From contig JBGCEJ010000023.1 in NCBI GenBank assembly GCA_045106235.1, positions 372,001 to 436,000 of the forward strand: DNA of 64,000 nucleotides, in the 5' to 3' direction. The position numbers and the translations under genes were made by a program. The notes beneath the pieces are model-generated. The model had not been told where the DNA came from. It made no database searches and worked only from the letters and a program-made list of their open reading frames with translations. Of this stretch, positions 42,459 through 50,113 are shown in pieces. How positions within the stretch are numbered: position 1 is the first letter of the stretch; each line of letters starts with the position of its first letter. Source of the stretch: UBA4427 sp045106235. GTDB lineage: Bacteria; Myxococcota_A; UBA9160; UBA4427.

Positions 42459-43706
42459 CTAGGAAGCGCGTGCGGGCCGTCTGCTCGAAGCAGTCCGCGG
42501 CTTGTCTTCACTCGGCGCCTCACCATTCGGGAAGAGCGTTTCACCCAGAACTTTTCTCATGAATGGCTGCACGTCATTGCTCATTGTGGCCATCACGTGC
42601 CCCGTTGGAAGCCACTCGATTTCTGGCTTATCCCAATGTCGCCACAATGCGCGCGCTTGGTCTGGCCGTGCAACACGGTCCGCAACGCCGGCGTAGATGA
42701 AACGCCGGTCAACGGGAAGGCGCGGCTCAAAAGTCAGCGGCGAAACCGGATGGATCACCTCCGTCACAAGTCCCCAATCGGTCTTCAAATCATTCCCATA
42801 GGCCTGATAGGCCCAAGGTTCGTTGTCCCGCGCAAGCGATGTGAAATCGACAGCGGGAATTCCCGCGATCACGCAGGCGAGATCATCGACGAAAGCCGAA
42901 ACGAGCGAAACGGTGTACCCGCCGAGCGAGATGCCGTAGAGCCCTACAGGACGCTCCGTTCGGTCGCGCACCCAGGTGATCATGCGCCGAATATCCCAAA
43001 TGGCCTGGGAGAACATATGCAGCATGTTCGTATATTCCGGCTGCAGCAGTCCACCGCCACTCATCCGCGTACTCGAACGCGCCCCATGAAGAGGCAGCAC
43101 CGGCATCAACACGTTCAACCCCAACTCGTGATGCAGCCAGTCCGCCGTAAGGCCTTTCATGTTCGACGCGGCCTGGCCCATGCTGAAGCCATGGGTGGCG
43201 ATGATCCAGGGGCGATCCCCATCTTCATGCTCCATGACATGCGCGACCGCCGTCCCGTTATCGCTATGCGAGAGCCAGCGCTCCCGTCCCGGTTCCCCCG
43301 GATGCGGCTCGTACTCGCTTTCGAAGACGAGCTCCTTGTAGGACGAGCCACGTCGGCCGAAGGAGAATGCTTCTTTCTTGGAGATCAGGGGATTGCGCAG
43401 CGGAGGTGGCGTGCGGTGATAGCCAGCGGGGTCATCGAACCACCCGTTTCGCCCAATGAACTCGCGCATCGCGAGGAGTTCTTGATGTCCGTGCCGCACG
43501 CGTTGTGCGTCCGGTACGCCGACGAGCAGCCCGACCATCAGTGAAAACGTGCCGTCCACGATTGCTTCCGTGATCACGCCCGCGCTGGGCTCAACCGCCG
43601 GAACATCGCGGTAGCGTTCTTCCTGACGAAGAACGGCCAGCGTATCCGAAGCCATTGCGCCGATTTCAATTGCGGGGGCCGTCAGCCACCGAATCAGGCT
43701 ACTCAT
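42459..43706 (-). CDS. Alpha/beta hydrolase (esterase/lipase-like)
   Basis: 415-residue alpha/beta-fold hydrolase. The oxyanion region is THGFSMG, the nucleophile elbow is GISLGGYTV (GxSxGG), the acid is probably Asp in YAGVADRVARPDQ and the base His in PTGHVMAT; all are in the expected order. About 130 residues precede the core fold, an unusual extension. No signal peptide is clear. The ribosome site AGGAG of this gene overlaps the stop codon of the DsbA-like gene two bases upstream, so translation is coupled. A substrate among acyl or carboxyl esters is likely given the WS/DGAT-like gene downstream, but this is inference. Confidence 0.86.
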   Translation of the reverse strand: MSSLIRWLTAPAIEIGAMASDTLAVLRQEERYRDVPAVEPSAGVITEAIVDGTFSLMVGLLVGVPDAQRVRHGHQELLAMREFIGRNGWFDDPAGYHRTPPPLRNPLISKKEAFSFGRRGSSYKELVFESEYEPHPGEPGRERWLSHSDNGTAVAHVMEHEDGDRPWIIATHGFSMGQAASNMKGLTADWLHHELGLNVLMPVLPLHGARSSTRMSGGGLLQPEYTNMLHMFSQAIWDIRRMITWVRDRTERPVGLYGISLGGYTVSLVSAFVDDLACVIAGIPAVDFTSLARDNEPWAYQAYGNDLKTDWGLVTEVIHPVSPLTFEPRLPVDRRFIYAGVADRVARPDQARALWRHWDKPEIEWLPTGHVMATMSNDVQPFMRKVLGETLFPNGEAPSEDKPRTASSRRPARAS

Positions 43707-43708
43707 GA

Positions 43709-44434
43709 TTACTCCTTTCGCAGCGCACGACGTGAGGGCGCAAGCCCCTCCCCTCGCTCGAGGCTGCGTTCAATCCAACGGCGATACAGTTCTTCCGGGT
43801 GCCCACCCACGATCGCTGCGTCATTATCGATTCGACGAATGGCCGGAATTCCGGTCGCGCCAAATTCCCGGGCTTCCTCGAAATCGCGAAAGATCTCGCT
43901 GCGCATTTCGTCGGAGGCCGTTTCTGAGAACCCTGCTGAGAAGACGAACGCGTCGGCGGGTAGAGAAAGCTCCGTCCACAGCGCCTCAAGCACCGCGGTC
44001 GATGAAATATCTCGATTCTCCGAAAAGTAGGCTTCCATGAGGCGACGATGCATCCTTCCAAACGCCGAGGGGGAAACCCGCGCAGCGGCCTTGGCGACCA
44101 TATGGGCCGGAACACTGTGGCTGGGGGGGCTGGAGGTGCTGGAGGTATTGTCGGAGGTATTGTCGGAGGAAGACCAGGGCCGAAACTCGCCCGCATCGGG
44201 CTCCGCACCAGGGCGACTCCAAGTCAGGGTATAGCTCCGAAAGCGCTCTAGATCCCTCCCCTTCTTCTCCTGAGGGCGCAACAAATAGCTTCGCCACTCG
44301 ATCTCGATGAGGCCCTCAAACTCGCTCTCGAGGCGCTGAAGGCGGCGAGAGACGTTCCAGCACCAGGGGCAGAGGTAGTCCGAGTACGCCACAAAGCGCA
44401 CCACCTGCTCCTCTGACGTGCTCTCAGCAGACAC
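43709..44434 (-). CDS. DsbA-family thioredoxin-fold protein (FrnE/HCCA isomerase-like)
   Basis: 241-residue cytoplasmic DsbA-like protein. The N-terminal strand leads to YSDYLCPWCWNV with the CPWC redox motif, and the C-terminal cis-proline region is ATGIPAIRR, as in FrnE-like oxidoreductases and 2-hydroxychromene-2-carboxylate isomerases. No signal peptide, so it is probably cytoplasmic. A Ser/Asn/Thr low-complexity insertion (SSDNTSDNTSST) around residues 88-104 is encoded by a 12-base tandem repeat at about 44131-44175. It sits two bases from both neighbouring genes in a compact operon with a flavin reductase and an alpha/beta hydrolase. Substrate unknown. Confidence 0.86.
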   Translation of the reverse strand: MSAESTSEEQVVRFVAYSDYLCPWCWNVSRRLQRLESEFEGLIEIEWRSYLLRPQEKKGRDLERFRSYTLTWSRPGAEPDAGEFRPWSSSDNTSDNTSSTSSPPSHSVPAHMVAKAAARVSPSAFGRMHRRLMEAYFSENRDISSTAVLEALWTELSLPADAFVFSAGFSETASDEMRSEIFRDFEEAREFGATGIPAIRRIDNDAAIVGGHPEELYRRWIERSLERGEGLAPSRRALRKE

Positions 44435-44436
44435 GC

Positions 44437-44919
44437 TCAGGTGGGCTCGAAGCGTCCGTAGCTTCCGCGAAAGTAAAGGAGCGGATCTCCTTCGCGAACA
44501 TGAGCGGCTTCGATTTCACCCACGCAGAGCACATGGTCACCGGCGTCGTGCGTCGCCACCAATCGACAATCCAGATTCACCAGCGCCGACTTGATCAGCG
44601 GCGCTCCAGTTGCATCCTCAAAGGTCTCGAGACCTTCGAAGCGCTGAAACTCATCCTTTTTTGAAGCGAATCGGTTAGACAGATCACTCTGGTCCGCACC
44701 GAGGATATTCACCGCGAAGCATTTGCCTTCATCAATGATCCCCGTCGTCACCGAGGTCTTGGAAGCGCAGACCAAAGCCAGGGGCGGAGCGAGCGATGCG
44801 CCGCTGAAATCAGACACGGTCATGCCGTGAATTTTCTCGCCCGCGCGCGTCGTAATGATGGTGACGCCGCTGGGCCAAGAACCCATCGCCGCTCGAAATT
44901 CGTCTGCACTGATTGCCAT
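44437..44919 (-). CDS. Flavin reductase-like FMN-binding protein (HpaC type)
   Basis: 160-residue split-barrel flavoprotein that uses NAD(P)H to reduce FMN or FAD, usually feeding a partner monooxygenase. The family pattern is clear: FRAAMGSWPSGVTIITT at the start, MTVSDFSGASLAPPLALVCASK, FAVNILGADQSDLSNRFAS, and GDHVLCVGEIEAAHVREGDPLLYFRGSYGRF at the end. AGGG precedes the ATG. It is the first gene of the run leading to the DsbA-like, hydrolase and WS/DGAT-like genes. No oxygenase component lies in the window, so the partner is unknown. Confidence 0.91.
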   Translation of the reverse strand: MAISADEFRAAMGSWPSGVTIITTRAGEKIHGMTVSDFSGASLAPPLALVCASKTSVTTGIIDEGKCFAVNILGADQSDLSNRFASKKDEFQRFEGLETFEDATGAPLIKSALVNLDCRLVATHDAGDHVLCVGEIEAAHVREGDPLLYFRGSYGRFEPT

Positions 44920-44992
44920 GAGCCCTAACCCTATTTATCCGCGATCGCTCCGCGTTCCGCGGAGAGCGGAACGCGGCTGAACGCTACCACGC

Positions 44993-46384
44993 CTATTCCT
45001 GGACTGCGCTGGCACCCACCTGGGCACCCGCCGCCGCCTGCTTGTCCTTTTCGGCGTCCGGAGGCGGTCCCTGAAGAAAGCCGAGTACATACGGACCGAC
45101 GACGTCCAGAGGCCGCATCCCAGGGGCCAGCTCAAGCGCCAGGCCATAGAGCAGCGAGAAAGCACGCCCCCAAGACACCAAGCCATCGGGCATGGAGAAG
45201 CTCTCCAGCATCCAGAGATGACCACGCATCTTGTCGAAATAATCGTTGAAATCGATTTCGGTGATCTCGCTGGGCGTCAAATTGTAATACGCCGGATCGA
45301 AGGAAATCTGCGCAAGCTCCTTCGCCGCTTCTCGGTCGACCTCTCGAATGATGCCGATTTGAATCATGCTGCTGACCCAAAGGTCTTCGTTTCGGGTCAC
45401 GGCAGCCAGCACGTTCTGGCGGATGCCGTCCATGATTTCGGGCCGAATGGTCTCATTCATGCCGAAATCGATAATCGCCACCTTCCCCTCCAAATCAACG
45501 AGCAGATTGCCGGGATGGGGGTCGCAGTGGAAGAAATAGTCTCGAAACATCTGATGCAGGAAAGCTTTGGTCGCCCATCCCACCGCCTCTTGAACATCGA
45601 CGCCTTGCGCTTCGAGCGCTTCGCGGTCGTTGATCTTATGCCCCTCGATGTATTCCATCGTGAGCACCCGGGCCGAACTCGTTCGCCAATCGATTGTGGG
45701 AATCCTAATCTGTGCGGCGAGCGCCGGATCAGAGGCGAGGTTTGCCGCCACGGTCTCGGCGGTTCGCCCTTCCTGCTCGTAGTCCATTTCGCCGCGAAGA
45801 GAACGCGCCAACTGCGCGTAGATCGACATCAGATCCGGCGGCACGAAAGGATTGAACAGCCACATCGCCAGCTTGACCATGCGAAGGTCCACGGCGACGG
45901 ATCGCTCAACCCCGGGGTAGAGCGTCTTCACGGCCACATCGTTTCCGTCGGATGTCCGCGCGCGATGTACCTGGCCGAGACTCGCTGACGCCACCGCCTC
46001 TCGTTCAAATGAGGCGAAGAGCTCCGACATCGGACGGCCGAGTTCGCTCTCGATCTGGCTCGCAATCTCCTCGTAGGGATGCGGAGGGACGCGATCTTGG
46101 AGCTTCACCAGCTGATCGGTCATCGCATCAGGGATCACATCCACCCGCAAGCTCGCCACCTGGCCCAGCTTGATCAAGCCACCTCTGTAGCGCGTCGCAA
46201 CACGCACAAAGCGTCCCGCAAAGCGAGTGAACTTATCCTCTAGCCAGGCCGCGTCGCGATTGAGTTTTCCACGCGAGACGAAGCGATAGGCGAAGTAGAC
46301 ATAAGCAGCCTGAATAATCAGCCCAGCGAGAACGAGTGCGCGCCCTGCCAATTCAAAAAAGGAGGGCCCGCGCGAAACGGTCAT
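44993..46384 (-). CDS. ABC1/AarF/UbiB-family atypical kinase
   Basis: 463-residue member of the UbiB protein-kinase-like family, often tied to quinone or isoprenoid lipid metabolism. One N-terminal hydrophobic segment (ALVLAGLIIQAAYVYFAY) suggests membrane association. The family-specific KxGQ motif is present in LIKLGQVASLR, then the Ala-rich loop ASASLGQVHRA, VAVKTLYPG with the ATP-site lysine, the HCDPHPGNLL catalytic loop and DFGM. A C-terminal low-complexity tail ends in SAVQE. ATG at 46384 lies seven bases after the OmpA-like gene; a longer TTG-started frame to 46450 overlaps that gene. No ubiquinone synthesis genes are adjacent, so the pathway is not shown. Confidence 0.9.
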   Translation of the reverse strand: MTVSRGPSFFELAGRALVLAGLIIQAAYVYFAYRFVSRGKLNRDAAWLEDKFTRFAGRFVRVATRYRGGLIKLGQVASLRVDVIPDAMTDQLVKLQDRVPPHPYEEIASQIESELGRPMSELFASFEREAVASASLGQVHRARTSDGNDVAVKTLYPGVERSVAVDLRMVKLAMWLFNPFVPPDLMSIYAQLARSLRGEMDYEQEGRTAETVAANLASDPALAAQIRIPTIDWRTSSARVLTMEYIEGHKINDREALEAQGVDVQEAVGWATKAFLHQMFRDYFFHCDPHPGNLLVDLEGKVAIIDFGMNETIRPEIMDGIRQNVLAAVTRNEDLWVSSMIQIGIIREVDREAAKELAQISFDPAYYNLTPSEITEIDFNDYFDKMRGHLWMLESFSMPDGLVSWGRAFSLLYGLALELAPGMRPLDVVGPYVLGFLQGPPPDAEKDKQAAAGAQVGASAVQE

Positions 46385-46391
46385 TTCAATC

Positions 46392-47228
46392 TCAATTCTC
46401 TGCGGCCTTTTCTTTCGCTCGCGCCGCCGCCGGCTGAAGTCGAATTTCAATCCGGCGATTGAGCGCGCGATTGGCAGCAGTGTCGTTGGGCGCGACAGGT
46501 TCGTTGGGGCCGTAGGAAACGACGGCCAGGCGATTTCCGGGGACGCCCTTTTCTTCGAGCAGGCGCACGACGCTGGATGCCCGGGCTGCTGCGAGCTCCC
46601 AGTTGGAGGGATAGCGCTGAGCGAGAGAGCCTCGAATCGCGATGTTATCCGTATGTCCTCGGACTTCGATGAAATCGCTGAGCGAGGTCAGCTGCCCCGC
46701 CACCTTGGAGAGAACGGTGCGCCCTGAACGGTCAAGCGAGGCCGAGCCCGAGGCGAAAAGAACGTCATCGGAAACGTTCAAGCGAAGCCCTTCTCGGAGA
46801 CGCTCGATCTCGATTTCGCCCGAAGCCACCTCGGATTCAAGATCGCCGACGAGCTCGTCGTAGGTGGACTGCATCGAGGCGATCTCGGCTTCACGGGCAG
46901 CGAGCGCCTGGGCGGCGGCGAGTCGGGCCCGCCGCTCTTCATCCAGCGCACTGTCCAGCTTCGTCGCCTTCCTCGTGACCTTCTCGTAGTTCGTCGCGAG
47001 GGAACTTCGGGCAACGCGCTCATCCTCATAGGATTCCTGCGCGTCGAGATACTGGTCTTCCAGGCTACTGCGTTCAATCTCCAGCTTTTCCGCACGCTCC
47101 GACAATGCGGCGTGTTCGCTACTCAGCTTCGTGAAACTCGTCTCGAGTTCTTCAAACGCGCTCCGCGTCACGCATCCCGCGCTCAGCAAGGCCACTCCGA
47201 CGATTCCCAACAGCAAAATACGCGACAC
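46392..47228 (-). CDS. OmpA-family peptidoglycan-binding lipoprotein with coiled coil
   Basis: Outer-membrane lipoprotein of about 278 residues. Signal peptide with lipobox LLSAGC, a long coiled coil (about residues 25-150) and a C-terminal OmpA/MotB domain. The latter carries FASGSASLDRSG, VRGHTDNIAIRG, NWELAAARASSVVRLLEEKG and NRRIEIRL, with the Asp and Arg that bind diaminopimelate. GTG at 47228 is chosen because GGAGGA lies six bases upstream; an ATG at 47258 is possible. It lies between lon and the UbiB-like gene on the same strand. It probably ties the outer membrane to the cell wall. Confidence 0.91.
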   Translation of the reverse strand: MSRILLLGIVGVALLSAGCVTRSAFEELETSFTKLSSEHAALSERAEKLEIERSSLEDQYLDAQESYEDERVARSSLATNYEKVTRKATKLDSALDEERRARLAAAQALAAREAEIASMQSTYDELVGDLESEVASGEIEIERLREGLRLNVSDDVLFASGSASLDRSGRTVLSKVAGQLTSLSDFIEVRGHTDNIAIRGSLAQRYPSNWELAAARASSVVRLLEEKGVPGNRLAVVSYGPNEPVAPNDTAANRALNRRIEIRLQPAAARAKEKAAEN

Positions 47229-47272
47229 GAGACTTCCTCCCCCGAAAAAAGACTTCAAACTCGACCCGCCGA

Positions 47273-49681
47273 TCAGTCGGCTAGTGTGAACTGTAAGGCT
47301 TCCTCAATCGTACGCACAAATCGCAGTTCGAGCCCGTCGAGAAGCCCCTCCTCGATCTCGTCCACATCGCGCCGGTTCTGTTCAGGCATCACGATCCGCT
47401 GTATTCCTGCCCGCTTCGCCGCGAGCACCTTTTCCTTGATGCCCCCGACCGGAAGCACCTTCCCACGGAGTGTAATTTCCCCAGTCATCGCGACACGCGG
47501 CACCATCGTACGCCCAGTCATAAGCGATGCGAGCGACGAGACCATGGCTACGCCCGCAGACGGGCCATCCTTCGGAACTCCGCCCTGAGGCACATGCACA
47601 TGGAGGTCGTGCTGATCAAAATCCGCCGCTTCAAAATCATAGTCCTTTGCGTGATTGCGTAGCCAAGACCGCGCCGCCTCGACGGATTCTCTCATCACGT
47701 CGCCGAGCGATCCGGTCAGTTTTAGCCCGCCCTTCCCGTCCATCTTCGTCGTCTCGATGAACAGGATATCGCCACCTGTCGGCGTCCAGGCAAGTCCCAC
47801 CGCGACGCCGGGGACGACATCGTCTTCCGCCAGTTCGGGCTCGGCCTTGATGGGCCCGAGCAAGTCGGAAACGCCCTGCTCGTCGATCACCGTATTGAAC
47901 TCTTTGTCGCCCTCCGCGATGCGGCGAGCCACCTTTCGACAGATCGCTCCGATCTCGCGCTCTAGATTTCGAACGCCGGCTTCCCGCGTGTAGCTCTCAA
48001 TCACCTTGCGGATTGCAGGCTCAGTGAGCTCAAAACCCACGCCGCCGATTCCGTTCCGTTCGATTTGCCTCGGAATCAGGAACTCCCGGGCGATCTCGAC
48101 CTTCTCTTCGAGGGTGTATCCAGGCAGCTCGATGACTTCCATTCGATCGCGCAGCGGCGCCGGAACATTGTGAATCACATTCGCCGTGGCGATAAAGAGC
48201 ACCTGGGAAAGGTCGAAGGGCACTTCGAGATAGTGGTCGCTGAACTCCGAATTCTGCTCGGGATCCAGCACCTCAAGAAGCGCCGACGACGGATCACCAC
48301 GCCCATCGGCGCCGACCTTGTCTATTTCGTCGAGCACAATGACCGGGTTATTCGTCCCCGCCTTGCGAAGGCCCTGCACGAAACGCCCGGGCAGCGCGCC
48401 CACGTAGGTTCGCCGATGGCCACGCACTTCCGCTTCATCGCGAACGCCACCGAGTGAAATTCGTACAAATTCCCGATTCAAAGCGCGGGCCACAGATTTT
48501 CCGAGCGACGTTTTCCCCGTCCCGGGTGGTCCCGCGAAACAGAGGATCGGCCCCTTCAGGTCGCGCTTCAGGGAAAGGACAGCGATGTATTCAATGATCC
48601 GATCTTTAACCTTATCCAGCCCGAAATGGTCCTCATCGAGAACCTCCCGAGCCGCTTTCACGTCGAGGCGATCCTCCGAGGATTCGCCCCAAGGCAAGGC
48701 CACCATCCATTCCAAATAGTTTCGGATCACCGCATGCTCAGCCGCAGCCGAAGGAGTCTGCTCGAATCGGTCCAGCTCGCGCGTGGCCTGCTTGAGCGCC
48801 TCTTCGGGCATACCCGCCGCTTCGATCTCATTTCGGAGCCGGTCGACTTCCTCTTCGTCGTCCTCGCTCTCCCCGAGTTCACGACGAATCGCTTCAAGCT
48901 GTTGGCGCAGCATGTACTCACGCTGCGTCTTGCCCATTTCGGTCTGGACCTTCTGCTTGATCTCCGTCTCGATCTCGAGCGCATCGGTTTCGGTCGACAG
49001 CTGATCAAGCACGAGCCGCAGCCGTGTCCCGATATGACTCGCTTCCAGAATCTGCTGCTTGCCTGCCACATCCAGTTCGAGATTCGATGCGACGAGATCC
49101 GCGAGCTTGGAGGGGTCGGCCAAATTCGCCACTAACACCTGGAGTTCGTCCGAAAGCCGAGAGCTCTCTGAAACGAGGGTGCTGAACTGTTGCGCGACAC
49201 TTCGAACGAGGGCCGTCATCTCGACCGATTCGTCTTCTTCGCCCGTCTCCTCGATTCGTTCGATCTCGGCCCGGAGGAAAGGATCACTCTCGGTAAAGCG
49301 AGTCAGGTTCACCCGCGCCACGCCCTGCACGAGCAAGCGGTATGAGTCGTCAGGGAACTTCAACATCTTCACGATGCGCAGAACGGTTCCCACGGTGTAC
49401 ACGTCGTCCTCGCCGGGCGGTCCGGACACGTCCCGCTTGACCGCGGTGCAAACCATCAATCGATCGGGCCGAACCAGGACGTCATCAATCAAGCGCTGCG
49501 AGGCGGGCGTATTCACGAGCAGCGGTGACAATAGATACGGGAATAACACCGTATTCTTGAGCGGCAGCACGGGCAGCGCCTCTGGCAGCTCCGTCAGTTC
49601 CTCCGAATCATCATCGGGCCCGCTGCCGACATGGATTTCCATCCCGCCGAGCTCTTCTTCAATCGATCCTTCTTCTTCCAT
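47273..49681 (-). CDS. lon: Lon protease (second copy)
   Basis: 802-residue ATP-dependent protease. N-terminal domain starts after an acidic stretch with VLPLKNTVLFPYLLSPLLV, followed by the coiled-coil region, AAA+ Walker A GPPGTGKTSLGKS and GGVRDEAEVRGHRRTYVGA, then the protease domain with the catalytic serine in PKDGPSAGVAMV and lysine in GGIKEKVLAA. It closely parallels the other Lon (18867-21371) but lacks its Ser-rich N-terminal tail. Here it lies six bases after an hsp20 gene, downstream of dnaK, so this copy is probably the heat-shock-controlled one. Confidence 0.96.
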   Translation of the reverse strand: MEEEGSIEEELGGMEIHVGSGPDDDSEELTELPEALPVLPLKNTVLFPYLLSPLLVNTPASQRLIDDVLVRPDRLMVCTAVKRDVSGPPGEDDVYTVGTVLRIVKMLKFPDDSYRLLVQGVARVNLTRFTESDPFLRAEIERIEETGEEDESVEMTALVRSVAQQFSTLVSESSRLSDELQVLVANLADPSKLADLVASNLELDVAGKQQILEASHIGTRLRLVLDQLSTETDALEIETEIKQKVQTEMGKTQREYMLRQQLEAIRRELGESEDDEEEVDRLRNEIEAAGMPEEALKQATRELDRFEQTPSAAAEHAVIRNYLEWMVALPWGESSEDRLDVKAAREVLDEDHFGLDKVKDRIIEYIAVLSLKRDLKGPILCFAGPPGTGKTSLGKSVARALNREFVRISLGGVRDEAEVRGHRRTYVGALPGRFVQGLRKAGTNNPVIVLDEIDKVGADGRGDPSSALLEVLDPEQNSEFSDHYLEVPFDLSQVLFIATANVIHNVPAPLRDRMEVIELPGYTLEEKVEIAREFLIPRQIERNGIGGVGFELTEPAIRKVIESYTREAGVRNLEREIGAICRKVARRIAEGDKEFNTVIDEQGVSDLLGPIKAEPELAEDDVVPGVAVGLAWTPTGGDILFIETTKMDGKGGLKLTGSLGDVMRESVEAARSWLRNHAKDYDFEAADFDQHDLHVHVPQGGVPKDGPSAGVAMVSSLASLMTGRTMVPRVAMTGEITLRGKVLPVGGIKEKVLAAKRAGIQRIVMPEQNRRDVDEIEEGLLDGLELRFVRTIEEALQFTLAD

Positions 49682-49687
49682 ATGCCT

Positions 49688-50113
49688 CTAGTCCGATTCC
49701 ACTTTCAGCGTCCGCCGGACGGGAGAGCGTTTCGGGATCTTCACCTCGAGAAAGCCATCCTCGAGACGCGCGCGCACGGCGTTCGCATCAAAGACAGCCT
49801 GGATCGCGATCTCACGCTCAAAGGGCCCGAAAGAAATTTCCATTTGTTGCAAGCGATCGATGTCTTCGGTCGGCGGCGAGCGCCGAACGCCGCGCAGGCG
49901 CAAGACGGAGCCCTCCACATTCACGCGGAGGTCCTCCCCTCGCACACCCGCAACCTCGAAGCGGACGACAACGGCGTCGTTCGTTTCGAAGACGTCCGCA
50001 GCCGGCTGCCACCGATCGCCGCGAAGGCGATCGGGGAACTCTCCGTAGAGTTCAACCAGCGGATGCGGACGTGTCTTCTCAGGAATCGCTCTTCTCCTCG
50101 GTGAACTCGGCAT
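49688..50113 (-). CDS. Small heat-shock protein (Hsp20/alpha-crystallin)
   Basis: 141-residue cytoplasmic holdase chaperone. The alpha-crystallin domain starts at PAADVFETNDAVVVRFEVAGV, passes through LRLRGVRR and the conserved DGFLEVKIPK near the end; a typical C-terminal I-x-I anchor is not evident. The ATG at 50113 lies within the last 35 bases of dnaK in another frame, so the genes overlap and are probably translationally coupled; the GAGGAG just downstream of this ATG leaves some doubt about the exact start. Lon follows after six bases, making a compact chaperone-protease unit. Confidence 0.9.
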   Translation of the reverse strand: MPSSPRRRAIPEKTRPHPLVELYGEFPDRLRGDRWQPAADVFETNDAVVVRFEVAGVRGEDLRVNVEGSVLRLRGVRRSPPTEDIDRLQQMEISFGPFEREIAIQAVFDANAVRARLEDGFLEVKIPKRSPVRRTLKVESD

